64,000 nucleotides of DNA. Source: Superficieibacter sp. HKU1 (GTDB taxonomy: Bacteria > Pseudomonadota > Gammaproteobacteria > Enterobacterales > Enterobacteriaceae). The stretch is from contig NZ_CP119754.1 in assembly GCF_029319185.1 (NCBI RefSeq), positions 744,001-808,000 of the forward strand, given 5' to 3'. Made by a program: the position numbers and the translations under genes. This document shows, piece by piece, positions 32,636 to 42,142 of this stretch (position 1 is the stretch's first letter; the number at the start of each line of letters is the position of its first letter). The notes beneath the pieces are model-generated. The model did not search any database. It saw only the letters and a program-made list of their open reading frames with translations, and was not told the DNA's origin.

Positions 32636-33220
32636 ATGTCTGACTTAGATCCACGAGTAGAAGCCATTGTTAAAGAGGCGCTTATGCGGAAGGAAGGGAT
32701 TGCAGCAGAACGCTTCGCTATTCATGGCACAACTGCCGCGAACGGTGAAACCATTGAGCAGCGAACGCTGTCAGCAGTGCTATCCAGTGCATTGCATCAG
32801 ATCGATGCTGACCAGGCTGGTGACGTTGCCGTTAAACTCGCTCAGGCTGTTAAGTCAGCGTTCCAGACCCTGAATAGCGGCTTTGCTGCTGGTGGCTATA
32901 TAAGCAGTCAGTGGGGCATCAAGTTGGATTCAACTGGTAGCCTTGCCACCGAGAATGTGGATAAGTCTGAATGTTCGGACTGTGAGTCAGATGTTCACGA
33001 TCCGGTTTCACTGAAAGACATTAAAGCCAGTCGTGAAGATGACATGCTTACCATCGGAAACTATCCCGGCGCTCACCTCTCGAGCAAGTTGGCTGTCAAT
33101 GCTGCCGCCGCTGAGACCAGCGAAGCCCTGTCGAAAGAGATGAATGAAGTAATCGGCACAGTGGTACTAAATGTTATCAAAGAACAGAGCAAGCCAGGCG
33201 GGTTGCTATATCGACAATGA
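32636..33220 (+). CDS. Phage protein before cos, unknown
   Basis: 194 residues from ATG 32636, with AAGGA upstream. Two parts: an Ala-rich helical region (TLSAVLSSALHQIDADQAGD) and a Ser/Asp-rich centre with a Cys pair (SECSDCESD). No domain recognised. It is the last gene before cos, so the right-most gene of the packaged genome. Confidence 0.65.
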   Translation: MSDLDPRVEAIVKEALMRKEGIAAERFAIHGTTAANGETIEQRTLSAVLSSALHQIDADQAGDVAVKLAQAVKSAFQTLNSGFAAGGYISSQWGIKLDSTGSLATENVDKSECSDCESDVHDPVSLKDIKASREDDMLTIGNYPGAHLSSKLAVNAAAAETSEALSKEMNEVIGTVVLNVIKEQSKPGGLLYRQ

Positions 33221-33225
33221 TGGAC

Positions 33226-33241
33226 GTTTGGACGTCCAAAC
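33226..33241. repeat. Perfect 16-bp palindrome near cos
   Basis: GTTTGGAC-GTCCAAAC, just after the stop at 33220. Could be a terminator stem lacking a T run, or a protein site. Confidence 0.5.
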
Positions 33242-33266
33242 ATCTAAATTGTTCGATGGTTGTCAA

Positions 33267-33340
33267 TCAAATGATAATCATTATCTTTTAAGCGGGTCCT
33301 CCCGGCGGGGTCGCCTGCCACGGGGCGGCGGGGTCGCGGA
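33267..33340 (+). other. cos site: cosQ and cosN, lambda type
   Basis: Order and words follow lambda: ATGATAATCATTATC (33271-33285), cosQ GGGTCCT (33294-33300), then ACGGGGCGGCG ... TCGCGG. By alignment the 12-base cohesive end would be GGGCGGCGGGGT (33323-33334), against GGGCGGCGACCT in lambda. Downstream, before 33452, the Nu1-binding cosB region would be expected. Packaging from here puts the terminase genes at the left end. Confidence 0.85.
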
Positions 33341-33451
33341 AAACGGCTGGTTTTTGCGATCTATGGTCATCATCATCATTCGGCTATCTCCCTGATTTTA
33401 CTCACAGGCATTTTGCAAAGATGTCGAATCGTATAAAAAGTGTTCACCATC

Positions 33452-33940
33452 ATGGACCAGGAAATCGCCTCACTCAAACTGAACATTAACCAGCTGGCGG
33501 CCATCACCGATGTTCACCGTCAGACCGTTGCCGCCCGCCTCAAAAATGTCAGCCCTGCGCCGGGCAGCAACAGTAAGTTAAAACTCTACCTTGTTACTGA
33601 CGTTCTGACCGAACTCATGATCCCGACGGTATCTGTCAACCTTGATGATATGCCACCTTCTGACCGTCTGGCCCACTGGAAAGCGGAGAATGAGCGCATC
33701 AAATTCGAGCAGGACACCGGGCAGCTTATCCCGGCTGATGAGGTGGCCCGCGAATTTTCACTGATGGCGAAAGCCGTCGTTATGGTACTGGAAACCCTGC
33801 CCGATATTCTTGAGCGCGACTGTGCATTAACTCCTGCCGCAGTCGCGCGCGTGCAGAGTGTCATTGACGATCTCCGCGATCAGATGGCCCAGAAAGTGCT
33901 GGAAGCAGAAACAGAGGAGGATGAGCCAGAGGAGGACTGA
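33452..33940 (+). CDS. Terminase small subunit (Nu1-like, DUF1441)
   Basis: 162 residues with an N-terminal HTH (NINQLAAITDVHRQTVAARL) that binds cos DNA and a C-terminal acidic tail. Start ATG 33452 (MDQEIASLKL); GTG 33440 is an alternative. One-base overlap with the large subunit. Confidence 0.88.
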   Translation: MDQEIASLKLNINQLAAITDVHRQTVAARLKNVSPAPGSNSKLKLYLVTDVLTELMIPTVSVNLDDMPPSDRLAHWKAENERIKFEQDTGQLIPADEVAREFSLMAKAVVMVLETLPDILERDCALTPAAVARVQSVIDDLRDQMAQKVLEAETEEDEPEED

Positions 33941-36051
33941 TGGCAAAGCGGGCATCGGCCCGGGGGATCCGACAGGATGTATCCGGTATTTTACGCGCGC
34001 CTCGCCGTATGCTGGTGGCTGATGCAGTCGGCAGCTATATGCGCGTACCGATGGGGGCAGGGAACTCGGTCCCGTGGGATCCGGATCTTGCTCCGTATGT
34101 TATCGAACCCATGAACTGCCTGGCGTCACGCGAATATGATGCCGTGGTGTTTGTAGGCCCGGCGCGAACGGGCAAAACCATCGGATTGATTGACGGCTGG
34201 ATAGTCTACAACGTTGTCTGTGATCCGGCTGATATGCTGCTTATCCAGATGACCGAAGAGAAGGCGAGGGAGCACTCGAAGAAGCGCCTGGATCGTACCT
34301 TCCGGTGTAGCCCTGAGGTGAAAACCCGGCTCAGTCCCCGGCGCAACGACAATAACGTGTATGACCGCACCTTTCGCGCCGGTAACTACCTCAAAATTGG
34401 CTGGCCCTCCGTCAACATCATGTCGTCGTCGGACTATAAATGTGTCGCCCTGACTGACTACGATCGCTTCCCTGAAGATATCGATGGCGAGGGGGATGCG
34501 TTTTCGCTGGCCTCGAAACGTACCACTACCTTTATGTCATCGGGTATGACGCTGGTGGAAAGCTCGCCGGGTCGGGACATCCGCGATACCAAATGGCGGA
34601 GCAGTACCGCCCATGAGGCACCGCCGACCACCGGTATTCTGTCGCTGTATAACCGTGGCGATCGTCGCCGGTTGTACTGGCCCTGTCCTCACTGCGGGGA
34701 ATTCTTCCAGCCTGAGATGGATAACATGACCGGTTATCGCGATATCGCCGATCCGGTGGTGGCGAGTGAATCAGCCTGCCTGCAGTGCCCTGCATGTCAG
34801 GGAAAGATCACCGCTGATATGAAGCGTTCCCTTAACATGAAAGGGATATGGCTTCGCGACGGTCAGCATGCTGATAAAGCGGGTAACGTAACGGGTGAAG
34901 GGCGGCGCTCGCGTATTGCTTCTTTCTGGATGGAAGGCCCGGCGGCCGCTTATCAGACGTGGTCGCAGCTTATTTATAAACTGCTTACCGCCGAGCAGGA
35001 CTATCAGTCCACCGGCAGTGAGGAAACGCTGAAAACGGTGGTGAATACCGACTTTGGTCGTCCTTATCTGCCGCGTGCCAGCATGGAGCAGCGCAAAAGC
35101 GAACTGCTGGAGCAGCGCGCGGAAGAGATTCCGAAGCGCTCAGTACCTGCCGGCGTTCAGTTTATGGTGGCAACGGTTGACGTCCAGGGCGGACGAAACA
35201 GGCGCTTTGTGGTGCAGGTGACAGGCTACGGCCCCCAGGGTGAACGCTGGCTGGTGGACAGGTACAACATCCGCCAGTCGTTGCGCACCACCCCCGACGG
35301 TGAAAGCCTGCCCATCGATCCAGCGAGTTATCCCGAAGACTGGGATTTACTGATAAGCGATGTGTTTGATAAAGCCTGGCCGCTCGCCGGGGATGCGACG
35401 AAGCGCATGCGTCTGATGGCAATGGCCGTTGACTCCGGCGGGGAAGACGGTGTCACCGACAATGCGTACAAGTTCTGGCGTAAATGCCGCCGCGACGGTT
35501 CAGGTAAACGGGTGTTCCTGTTTAAAGGTGACAGCCAGCGCCGCGCAAAACTCATCACCCGCACGTTCCCCGATAACACCGGGCGCAGTACCCGCCGGGC
35601 AAAAGCCGCCGGTGATGTTCCGCTTTATCTCCTGCAAACCGACGATTTGAAGGACCGGGTCAATAACGCGTTATGGCGTGATTCGCCCGGCCCCGGCTAT
35701 GTGCATTTTCCGTCATGGCTGGGGACCTGGTTTTATGACGAACTGACTTACGAGGAGCGTTCTGCCGATGGCAAATGGAGCAAGCCGGGTCGCGGTGCGA
35801 ACGAGGCATTCGACCTGCTGGTCTATGCCGATGCGCTGGCGATCCTGCACGGTTACGAAAAAATTAAGTGGCCTGAAGCACCTGAATGGGCGAGGCGGGA
35901 AACCTGGCTGGAAGACGTCCTCCCCGAAGCGGCGGAGGGCGTTGCACCAGCACCCGCGCCGCAAACTAAGCGCCAGACGCGCAAATCCAGTAAGAAAAAG
36001 GCTGAGCAAAGTTCAGCCTGGGCACCGGCAACCGGAGGAGGGTGGGTGTGA
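33940..36051 (+). CDS. A: Terminase large subunit, GpA family
   Basis: 703 residues, ATPase-nuclease that cuts cos and drives DNA into the prohead. Walker A GPARTGKT at residues 73-80, a Cys cluster CPHCGEFF ... CLQCPACQGK typical of GpA, and the nuclease region from about 400 (ATVDVQGGRNRRFVVQVTGY). Full length. Confidence 0.96.
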   Translation: MAKRASARGIRQDVSGILRAPRRMLVADAVGSYMRVPMGAGNSVPWDPDLAPYVIEPMNCLASREYDAVVFVGPARTGKTIGLIDGWIVYNVVCDPADMLLIQMTEEKAREHSKKRLDRTFRCSPEVKTRLSPRRNDNNVYDRTFRAGNYLKIGWPSVNIMSSSDYKCVALTDYDRFPEDIDGEGDAFSLASKRTTTFMSSGMTLVESSPGRDIRDTKWRSSTAHEAPPTTGILSLYNRGDRRRLYWPCPHCGEFFQPEMDNMTGYRDIADPVVASESACLQCPACQGKITADMKRSLNMKGIWLRDGQHADKAGNVTGEGRRSRIASFWMEGPAAAYQTWSQLIYKLLTAEQDYQSTGSEETLKTVVNTDFGRPYLPRASMEQRKSELLEQRAEEIPKRSVPAGVQFMVATVDVQGGRNRRFVVQVTGYGPQGERWLVDRYNIRQSLRTTPDGESLPIDPASYPEDWDLLISDVFDKAWPLAGDATKRMRLMAMAVDSGGEDGVTDNAYKFWRKCRRDGSGKRVFLFKGDSQRRAKLITRTFPDNTGRSTRRAKAAGDVPLYLLQTDDLKDRVNNALWRDSPGPGYVHFPSWLGTWFYDELTYEERSADGKWSKPGRGANEAFDLLVYADALAILHGYEKIKWPEAPEWARRETWLEDVLPEAAEGVAPAPAPQTKRQTRKSSKKKAEQSSAWAPATGGGWV

Positions 36052-36260
36052 CGCAGTACGAAATAGAAAGCATGTTGCGGCTTTATACCGACGCTGAAAC
36101 GGCTGTACTGGCGGGTAAATCCATTACCTTTAACGGCCAGCAGATGACGATGGAAAACCTGTCTGAAATACGTAAGGGACGCCAGGAGTGGGAGCGGCGA
36201 TTGTCACTGGCGCTGAATCCCCGGCGCAGGCAGGGGTACAGACTGGCGAGGTTCAAATGA
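36048..36260 (+). CDS. W: Head-tail joining protein gpW
   Basis: 70 residues from GTG 36048, which overlaps the terminase stop by four bases and follows GGAGGAGG. MTQYEIESMLRLYTDAETAV and EIRKGRQEWERRL match the gpW family that completes heads before tail joining. Confidence 0.9.
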   Translation: MTQYEIESMLRLYTDAETAVLAGKSITFNGQQMTMENLSEIRKGRQEWERRLSLALNPRRRQGYRLARFK

Positions 36261-37768
36261 CAATTCTTGATGATGCCATTGGTCTGGTATCACCCGCATG
36301 GAAAGCAGCCCGGCTACGTTCCCGCGCTGTTATCCGGGCTTACGAGGCGGTCACGCCAACCCGGACCCATAAAGCCCGTCGGGAAAACCGTTCCGCAAAC
36401 CAGCTCAGCCAGATGGGGGCCGTGTCGCTCCGGGAGCAGGCGCGACATCTGGATAACAATCACGATCTGGTCATTGGGGTGTTCGATAAGCTGGAAGAGC
36501 GCGTGGTGGGGTCCAAAGGCATTATCGTTGAACCCCAGCCCCTGCTGACCAGTGGCCGTATTGCTGAAAAGCTTGCCGCTGACATCCGCAAAAAGTGGGC
36601 CGAATGGTCTGTGTCGCCGGAGGTGACGGGACAGTATACCCGCCCGGTCATGGAGCGCCTGATGCTTCGAACGTGGCTGCGTGATGGTGAAGTGTTCGGC
36701 CAGCTCGTCAGCGGCAATGCGGCAGGGCTTGAGCCGTCGGCAGGCATTCCCTTCTGGATAGAAGCGCTGGAGCCGGATTTCGTGCCGATGACCAGTGACG
36801 AGGCCAGCGGTATGAATCAGGGCGTCTTTCTCAATGACTGGGGCCGACCTAAAAAGTACCAGGTGTATAAAAGTCTCCCCGTCTCTGGTCGCCAGTTCGA
36901 TACGAAAGAAATCGATGCAGCAAACATGCTTCACCTGAAGTTCACCCGTCGCCTGCACCAGATTCGCGGTACCTCTCTGCTTTCCGGCGTGTTGATCCGC
37001 CTGAGCGCCCTTAAAGAGTATGAAGATTCAGAGCTGACGGCTGCCCGTATTGCCGCCGCGCTGGGCATGTACATCAAAAAGGGTGACGGTCAGAGCTATG
37101 AGGATGGCGGTACCGGGAGCGAGGCAGACGATCGCGAGCTGAATATTCAGCCGGGCATGCTGTATGACGATCTCTTGCCCGGTGAAGAAATCGGCATGAT
37201 TAAGTCCGATCGGCCAAACCCTAACCTTGAGACCTTTCGCAACGGCCAGCTGCGTGCGGTCGCCGCAGGCTCGCGCGTCAGTTTTTCCAGCGCGTCGCGA
37301 AACTATAACGGCACCTACAGTGCCCAGCGTCAGGAGCTGGTCGAGTCCACTGACGGTTATCTCATTCTTCAGGATGCCTTTATTGCCGCCGTCACGCGTC
37401 CCGTATACCGGGCCTGGCTGAAGATGGCAATTGCCTCCGGGCAAATTGTTCTGCCTCGCGGCGTCGATATGGACTCCCTTTATAACGCGGTCTACGCCGG
37501 GCCGGTGATGCCCTGGATTGACCCGGTTAAAGAGGCAAACGCCTGGAAAACGCAGATCCGCGGCGGGGCAGCAACGGAGTCTGACTGGGTCCGCGCCAGC
37601 GGGCGCAATCCTGATGATGTGAAGCGCCGCCGCAAGGCGGAGATTGACGAGAACCATAAACAGGGGCTGGTGTTTGACACCGACCCGGCCAATGACAAAG
37701 GAGGCACCAGTGCCGAGGCAACGAAACCGGGCGAACCGCCGCCCGAAAGCGAGCGCAGGAAAAAATAA
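36257..37768 (+). CDS. B: Portal protein, lambda gpB family
   Basis: 503 residues from ATG 36257 (ATGA overlap with W). Family stretches: NPAR-like SANQLSQMGAVSLREQARHL, RTWLRDGEVFGQLV, FTRRLHQIRGTSLLS and SSASRNYNGTYSAQRQELVE. Forms the dodecameric DNA entry ring. Its last 59 bases overlap the next gene. Confidence 0.95.
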   Translation: MTILDDAIGLVSPAWKAARLRSRAVIRAYEAVTPTRTHKARRENRSANQLSQMGAVSLREQARHLDNNHDLVIGVFDKLEERVVGSKGIIVEPQPLLTSGRIAEKLAADIRKKWAEWSVSPEVTGQYTRPVMERLMLRTWLRDGEVFGQLVSGNAAGLEPSAGIPFWIEALEPDFVPMTSDEASGMNQGVFLNDWGRPKKYQVYKSLPVSGRQFDTKEIDAANMLHLKFTRRLHQIRGTSLLSGVLIRLSALKEYEDSELTAARIAAALGMYIKKGDGQSYEDGGTGSEADDRELNIQPGMLYDDLLPGEEIGMIKSDRPNPNLETFRNGQLRAVAAGSRVSFSSASRNYNGTYSAQRQELVESTDGYLILQDAFIAAVTRPVYRAWLKMAIASGQIVLPRGVDMDSLYNAVYAGPVMPWIDPVKEANAWKTQIRGGAATESDWVRASGRNPDDVKRRRKAEIDENHKQGLVFDTDPANDKGGTSAEATKPGEPPPESERRKK

Positions 37769-39734
37769 TTCCTGGTTTCGCATGCAGGCCAGTGCGGACA
37801 GCACGGCAGATATTTTTATCTATGACGAAATCGGCTACTGGGGGGTTACGGCAAAACAGTTTGTTGCCAACCTGAAAGCACTCGGTGATGTCTCCCACAT
37901 TAACCTTCATATCAACTCACCCGGTGGCGACGTCTTTGATGGCATCGCCATTTTTAATGCCCTTAAACATCACGGCGCAGCCATTACCGTCTATATCGAC
38001 GGGCTGGCGGCATCGATGGCATCGGTGATCGCGATGGTGGGTAATCCCGTCATCATGCCGGAAAACACCATGCTGATGATCCACAAGCCCTGGGGATTTG
38101 CCGGAGGTGACGCCACCGACATGCGCGACTATGCGGACTTACTCGATAAAGTCGAGAGCGTCCTTATCCCGGCGTATATGGCGAAAACAGGTAAGGCCCA
38201 TGAAGAAATTGCCGCCATGCTGGAGGACGAAACCTGGCTTACCGGGGAAGAGTGCGTCGCGCTTGGCTTTGCCGATCAGGTTGTTCCGTCCTTACAGGCT
38301 ATGGCCTGCATCCATTCTAAACGTATTGAGGAATTCGAAAAAATGCCGAACAGCATTCGTAACGCAGTGACCCCGCCGCGCAACAGCACCCAGCGCGATC
38401 CGCAGACCCCGGCTCAACCGGCCACGTCGCCTGCCACACCTGCACCGGCGGCAGCCGATGAAAATGCCATCCGTGCGCAGGTTATCGCTGAGCAGAAAGA
38501 GCGCGTTACCGGGATCAATAATCTTTTTGCCATGTTCGGCGGTAAGCACCAGGAACTCCTGACCACCTGCGTGGCCGATCCTGAGTGCTCAGTTGATCAG
38601 GCCAAGGATCAGTTACTGACTGCGCTGGGCAAAGAGTCCACCCCATCCAACAAAAACGGCACCGCACACATTCACGCCGGAAACGGTAACTTTGTCGGGG
38701 ACGGGATCCGTCAGGCGCTGATGGCGCGTGCAGGCTATGAAGATGTCGATCGCGACAACGTTTATAACGGCATGACGCTTCGTGAACATGCCCGTATGTC
38801 CCTGACTGAGCGCGGCTTCGGGGTATCCAGCTATAACCCGATGCAGATGGTCGGCTTCGCGCTGACGCACAGTACCTCTGATTTTGGCAATATCCTGCTT
38901 GATGTGGCTAATAAGGCACTTTTGCAGGGCTGGCAGGAGGCTGAAGAGACGTTTGAACTCTGGACCAAGAAAGGCAGCCTGAGCGACTTTAAAACGGCGC
39001 ATCGTGTTGGTATGGGCGGCTTCCCGTCCCTGCGTCAGGTACGTGAAGGCGCGGAATACAAATACGTCACCACCGGTGATAAAGGCGAAACCATTGCGCT
39101 GGCAACGTACGGCGAAATCTTCTCTATCACCCGCCAGGCCATCATCAATGATGACCTGAACCAGCTGACGGATGTTCCGCTGAAAATGGGCCGTGCGGCA
39201 AAAGGGACCATCGGCGATCTGGTGTATGCCATCCTTACCGAAAACCCGAAAATGTCCGACGGTAAACCGTTGTTCAGCGCCGATCACAAGAACATCGCCG
39301 CAGGGGCAATTGATGTCACCAGCCTGGATAAAGGCCGCCAGCTGATGCGCACGCAGAAAGAAGGTGAGCGCGCCCTGAACATTCGCCCGGCTTATATTCT
39401 GGTACCGACAGTCCTCGAAACCCTCGCCAGCCAGACCATTCGCTCTGCCAGCGTGAAAGGGGCTGATGTAAACGCGGGGATCATTAACCCGGTGCAGAAT
39501 TTTGCGGAGATCATTTCCGAGCCACGTCTTGATGACAAGGATGCCGCCGCCTGGTACCTCGCCGCCGCCAAAGGGTCTGACACCATCGAAGTGGCTTACC
39601 TGAACGGTGTCGATACGCCTTACATCGACCAGCAGGAAGGCTTTACCACTGATGGCGTGGCGACCAAAGTGCGTATCGATGCCGGCGTGGCCCCGCTGGA
39701 TTATCGCGGTCTGGTTAAGTCCAGCGGTAAATAA
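37710..39734 (+). CDS. Fused ClpP-type prohead protease and major capsid protein
   Basis: 674 residues from GTG 37710, with AAAGGAGG five bases upstream; ATG 37692 is possible. Residues about 25-225 are a ClpP/S14-like protease (HINSPGGDVFDGIAIFNALK, nucleophile Ser in GLAASMAS, His in MLMIHKPWG). A linker rich in Pro/Ala/Thr (PQTPAQPATSPATPAPAAAD) is followed by a helical scaffold-like part and a capsid domain from about 340. Protease and capsid in one chain implies self-processing during head maturation. Confidence 0.9.
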   Translation: MPRQRNRANRRPKASAGKNNSWFRMQASADSTADIFIYDEIGYWGVTAKQFVANLKALGDVSHINLHINSPGGDVFDGIAIFNALKHHGAAITVYIDGLAASMASVIAMVGNPVIMPENTMLMIHKPWGFAGGDATDMRDYADLLDKVESVLIPAYMAKTGKAHEEIAAMLEDETWLTGEECVALGFADQVVPSLQAMACIHSKRIEEFEKMPNSIRNAVTPPRNSTQRDPQTPAQPATSPATPAPAAADENAIRAQVIAEQKERVTGINNLFAMFGGKHQELLTTCVADPECSVDQAKDQLLTALGKESTPSNKNGTAHIHAGNGNFVGDGIRQALMARAGYEDVDRDNVYNGMTLREHARMSLTERGFGVSSYNPMQMVGFALTHSTSDFGNILLDVANKALLQGWQEAEETFELWTKKGSLSDFKTAHRVGMGGFPSLRQVREGAEYKYVTTGDKGETIALATYGEIFSITRQAIINDDLNQLTDVPLKMGRAAKGTIGDLVYAILTENPKMSDGKPLFSADHKNIAAGAIDVTSLDKGRQLMRTQKEGERALNIRPAYILVPTVLETLASQTIRSASVKGADVNAGIINPVQNFAEIISEPRLDDKDAAAWYLAAAKGSDTIEVAYLNGVDTPYIDQQEGFTTDGVATKVRIDAGVAPLDYRGLVKSSGK

Positions 39735-39753
39735 TATTTGTATCCCTTTCCCG

Positions 39754-39772
39754 GCCCGTAAGGGCTTTTTTT
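39754..39772 (+). terminator. Weak terminator-like hairpin after capsid gene
   Basis: GCCC-GTAA-GGGC followed by seven T. A four-base-pair stem, so partial termination that could raise capsid over tail expression. Confidence 0.55.
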
Positions 39773-39813
39773 ATACCTGCAATACGGCTCCGTCCGGGGC
39801 CGTGGAGACCCAT

Positions 39814-40137
39814 ATGAAAAATTATCTTCAGGACGGCAACACCATCGCCATTATCAATAAAACGGCGGCCACCATCCTCAGCGGCGATCCGGTTGCTGTC
39901 GGTGATCTGCTGGCCGTCGCTATTGTTGATATCCCCAAAGATGAAACCGGGGACGGGCGCACCACGGGTGTCGTGATCCTGCCAAAACTCGCCGCTGATG
40001 ACATTGCCCAGGGTAAAAGCGTTTTCCTTAAAGGGGGCAAAATCCAGCTCGACGCGGCTGGCGCCACCCCGGCAGGAAAAGCATGGGAAGCTGCGGGCGC
40101 AAACACCACGACGGTTGCGGTTCGTCTGAATGGCTAA
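39814..40137 (+). CDS. Head decoration/DUF2190 protein
   Basis: 107 residues, small beta-rich protein (IAIINKTAATILSGDPVAVG) of the DUF2190 family, often found after the capsid gene and thought to decorate capsids. GTGGAG upstream of ATG 39814. Overlaps the next gene by eight bases. Confidence 0.82.
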   Translation: MKNYLQDGNTIAIINKTAATILSGDPVAVGDLLAVAIVDIPKDETGDGRTTGVVILPKLAADDIAQGKSVFLKGGKIQLDAAGATPAGKAWEAAGANTTTVAVRLNG

Positions 40138-40405
40138 CCCGTTTGAAAGAATGGCGGCGCGAATGGACGTGGCGACTGTACGTCTGATGGGCGGCACCGT
40201 TACTGTTAATGGTGCCGCTTACAGTGCCATCGAAAGCCAGTTTCTTTCAGAGATGGGTCCGGTAGTGGGCGACGGGCTGTCGCTGGTGGTGTTTGACGAG
40301 AGCTACCGCCCGCGCCGGAACGATGAGGTTGTCTGGAAGGGTGTGGAGTACAAAGTGACCCGACACCAGCCTTTTAACGGCAAACCTCAAATCTGGATTG
40401 AGTAA
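40130..40405 (+). CDS. Head-tail connector, gpFII-like
   Basis: 91 residues. Position and size match lambda FII; MANPFERMAARMDVATVRLM and VVFDESYRPRRNDEVVWKGV are typical of these connectors. Assignment rests mostly on place and general likeness. Confidence 0.7.
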   Translation: MANPFERMAARMDVATVRLMGGTVTVNGAAYSAIESQFLSEMGPVVGDGLSLVVFDESYRPRRNDEVVWKGVEYKVTRHQPFNGKPQIWIE

Positions 40406-40415
40406 GGGGGGCTGT

Positions 40416-40970
40416 ATGTCCATCAAAGGACTGGAGCAGGCTATCGATAACCTGAATGGTATCAGTAAGACCGCCGTGCCGCGCGCGTCCGCGCAGGCAG
40501 TTAACCGTGTGGCAGGGCGGGCAGTCAGCCGGAGTGTTCGGGTGGTGGCGAAAGATACCCGCGTGCCACAAAAGCTGGTACGCCAGCGCGCGCGCATCCG
40601 TAAAGCCACTTCCCGAAAGCCCCGGGCGCTTATCCGCGTTAACCGCGGCAATCTTCCGGCGATTAAGCTCGGCGTTGCTTCTGTGAAGTTGTCACGGCGC
40701 AAACGCGATAAATATGGTGTCAGGAGCGTACTGGCCGTCGGGCGCTTTCGCTTTCCGGGGGCGTTTATCCAGCAACTGAAGAACGGGCGCTGGCACATTC
40801 TCAGGCGGACCACAAAATCACGTTACCCGATTGAAGTGGTCAGCATCCCGCTTGCGGTACCGCTAACTGACGCATTCCGGCAGGAGCTGCCCGTAGTTGT
40901 GGACAGCGATATGCCGAAAGAGCTTCGGGCATCCCTTAAAAACCAGCTCAGGCTAATCCTTAAACGATGA
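40416..40970 (+). CDS. Z: Minor tail protein Z (tail completion)
   Basis: 184 residues, basic (RSVRVVAKDTRVPQKLVRQR). Prophage minor tail protein Z family. AAGGGGGGCTGT precedes ATG 40416. ATGA overlap with U. Confidence 0.88.
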   Translation: MSIKGLEQAIDNLNGISKTAVPRASAQAVNRVAGRAVSRSVRVVAKDTRVPQKLVRQRARIRKATSRKPRALIRVNRGNLPAIKLGVASVKLSRRKRDKYGVRSVLAVGRFRFPGAFIQQLKNGRWHILRRTTKSRYPIEVVSIPLAVPLTDAFRQELPVVVDSDMPKELRASLKNQLRLILKR

Positions 40971-41368
40971 AAAATTCCCTCATTCGCGCTGCCGTGCTGT
41001 CTGCGCTTAAACGTGGCATTACAGATCCGGTCGTCTGGTTCGACGGGCGGCCAGGATTTATTGATCCGGAGGATTTACCTGCCGTGGCCGTGTATCTGAC
41101 TGATGCCAGATCGTCAGATACCAGCGCCATTGACGAAGATTTGTGGGACGCCGTCCTGCATATCGAGGTCTTTCTTAAATCATCTGAAACCGATTCGGCT
41201 CTCGATGACTGGATGGAGGGGAAAGTTTACCCCGTGCTTCAGTCCGTTCCTGAGTTGTCACCCCTCATCGAAACCATGACCGTACTGGGCTATGAATACC
41301 AGCGCGACGACGAAGCGATGACGTGGGGATCGGCAGATATCACTTACTCTGTCAGCTATATCATGTGA
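40967..41368 (+). CDS. U: Tail terminator protein U
   Basis: 133 residues (131 in lambda). MKNSLIRAAVLSALKRGITD and WFDGRPGFIDPEDLPAVAVY match gpU, which caps the tail tube and sets its end. Confidence 0.9.
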   Translation: MKNSLIRAAVLSALKRGITDPVVWFDGRPGFIDPEDLPAVAVYLTDARSSDTSAIDEDLWDAVLHIEVFLKSSETDSALDDWMEGKVYPVLQSVPELSPLIETMTVLGYEYQRDDEAMTWGSADITYSVSYIM

Positions 41369-41375
41369 GGACACT

Positions 41376-42119
41376 ATGGCAGCACCAAACCCCCTGGCAC
41401 CTGTAAAGGGTGCCGGTACCACGCTCTGGATCTATACCGGCAGCGGCAATGCGTTTACAAATCCGCTGGCGGATATCGACTGGACGCGTCTGGCGAAAGT
41501 CAAAGAGCTTCAGCCCGGCGAACTGACGGCAGAATCTTTTGATGACACCTACATCGATGATGAAGATGCTGACTGGGGCGCGACCGGGCAGGGCCAGAAA
41601 TCCGCAGGGGACAGCACTATCACCCTTGGCTGGATGCCCGGCGACTCCGGTCAGAAAGAACTGGTTAAATGGTTCAATGACGGTACCGTCCGGGCTTACA
41701 AAATCAAATACCCCAACGGCACTGTTGATGTCTTTCGCGGGTGGGTGAGCAGCCTGGGTAAGGCTATTACCAGTAAAGAGATGATCACCCGTACCGTCAA
41801 AGTGACCAACAACGGTAAGCCGCTACAGGCTGAAGATAACGGCGCGGCAACCATTGCCGTCACCGGCGTTACGCTCGATAAAGCTACTGCGAGCGTGGCC
41901 GTCGGGGCTACCGTAACGTTTAACGTCACCGTTCAGCCCGCCAGCGCCTCGGATAAATCGTTCCGTGCAGCCACGTCCGCCCCGTCAAAAGCGACGGCCA
42001 CCATCAATGGCACTGTCGTTACCGTCACCGGCATCGCGGCGGGGGCTGCGGATATTATCATCATGACTAACGACGGCCAGTTTGTTGCCGTGTGCAAAGT
42101 CACCGTTACCGCAGCATAA
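41376..42119 (+). CDS. V: Major tail tube protein V with C-terminal Ig-like domain
   Basis: 247 residues. The first about 160 are the tube domain (YIDDEDADWGATGQGQKSAG, TLGWMPGDSGQKELVKWF). The rest is a Big2 immunoglobulin-like domain (VTGVTLDKATASVAVGATVT ... GAADIIIMTNDGQFVAVCKV) displayed on the tail surface, as in lambda V. Confidence 0.93.
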   Translation: MAAPNPLAPVKGAGTTLWIYTGSGNAFTNPLADIDWTRLAKVKELQPGELTAESFDDTYIDDEDADWGATGQGQKSAGDSTITLGWMPGDSGQKELVKWFNDGTVRAYKIKYPNGTVDVFRGWVSSLGKAITSKEMITRTVKVTNNGKPLQAEDNGAATIAVTGVTLDKATASVAVGATVTFNVTVQPASASDKSFRAATSAPSKATATINGTVVTVTGIAAGAADIIIMTNDGQFVAVCKVTVTAA

Positions 42120-42142
42120 CTTTACGCAGCCCAGGAGGCGGC

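Noticed and set aside
33267..33285. Fur-box-like TCAAATGATAATCATTATC beside cos
   Set aside because: It matches the Fur consensus at 16 of 19 positions, but an equivalent ATGATAATCATTATC word is part of the cosQ neighbourhood in lambda-like phages, and no gene starts just downstream.
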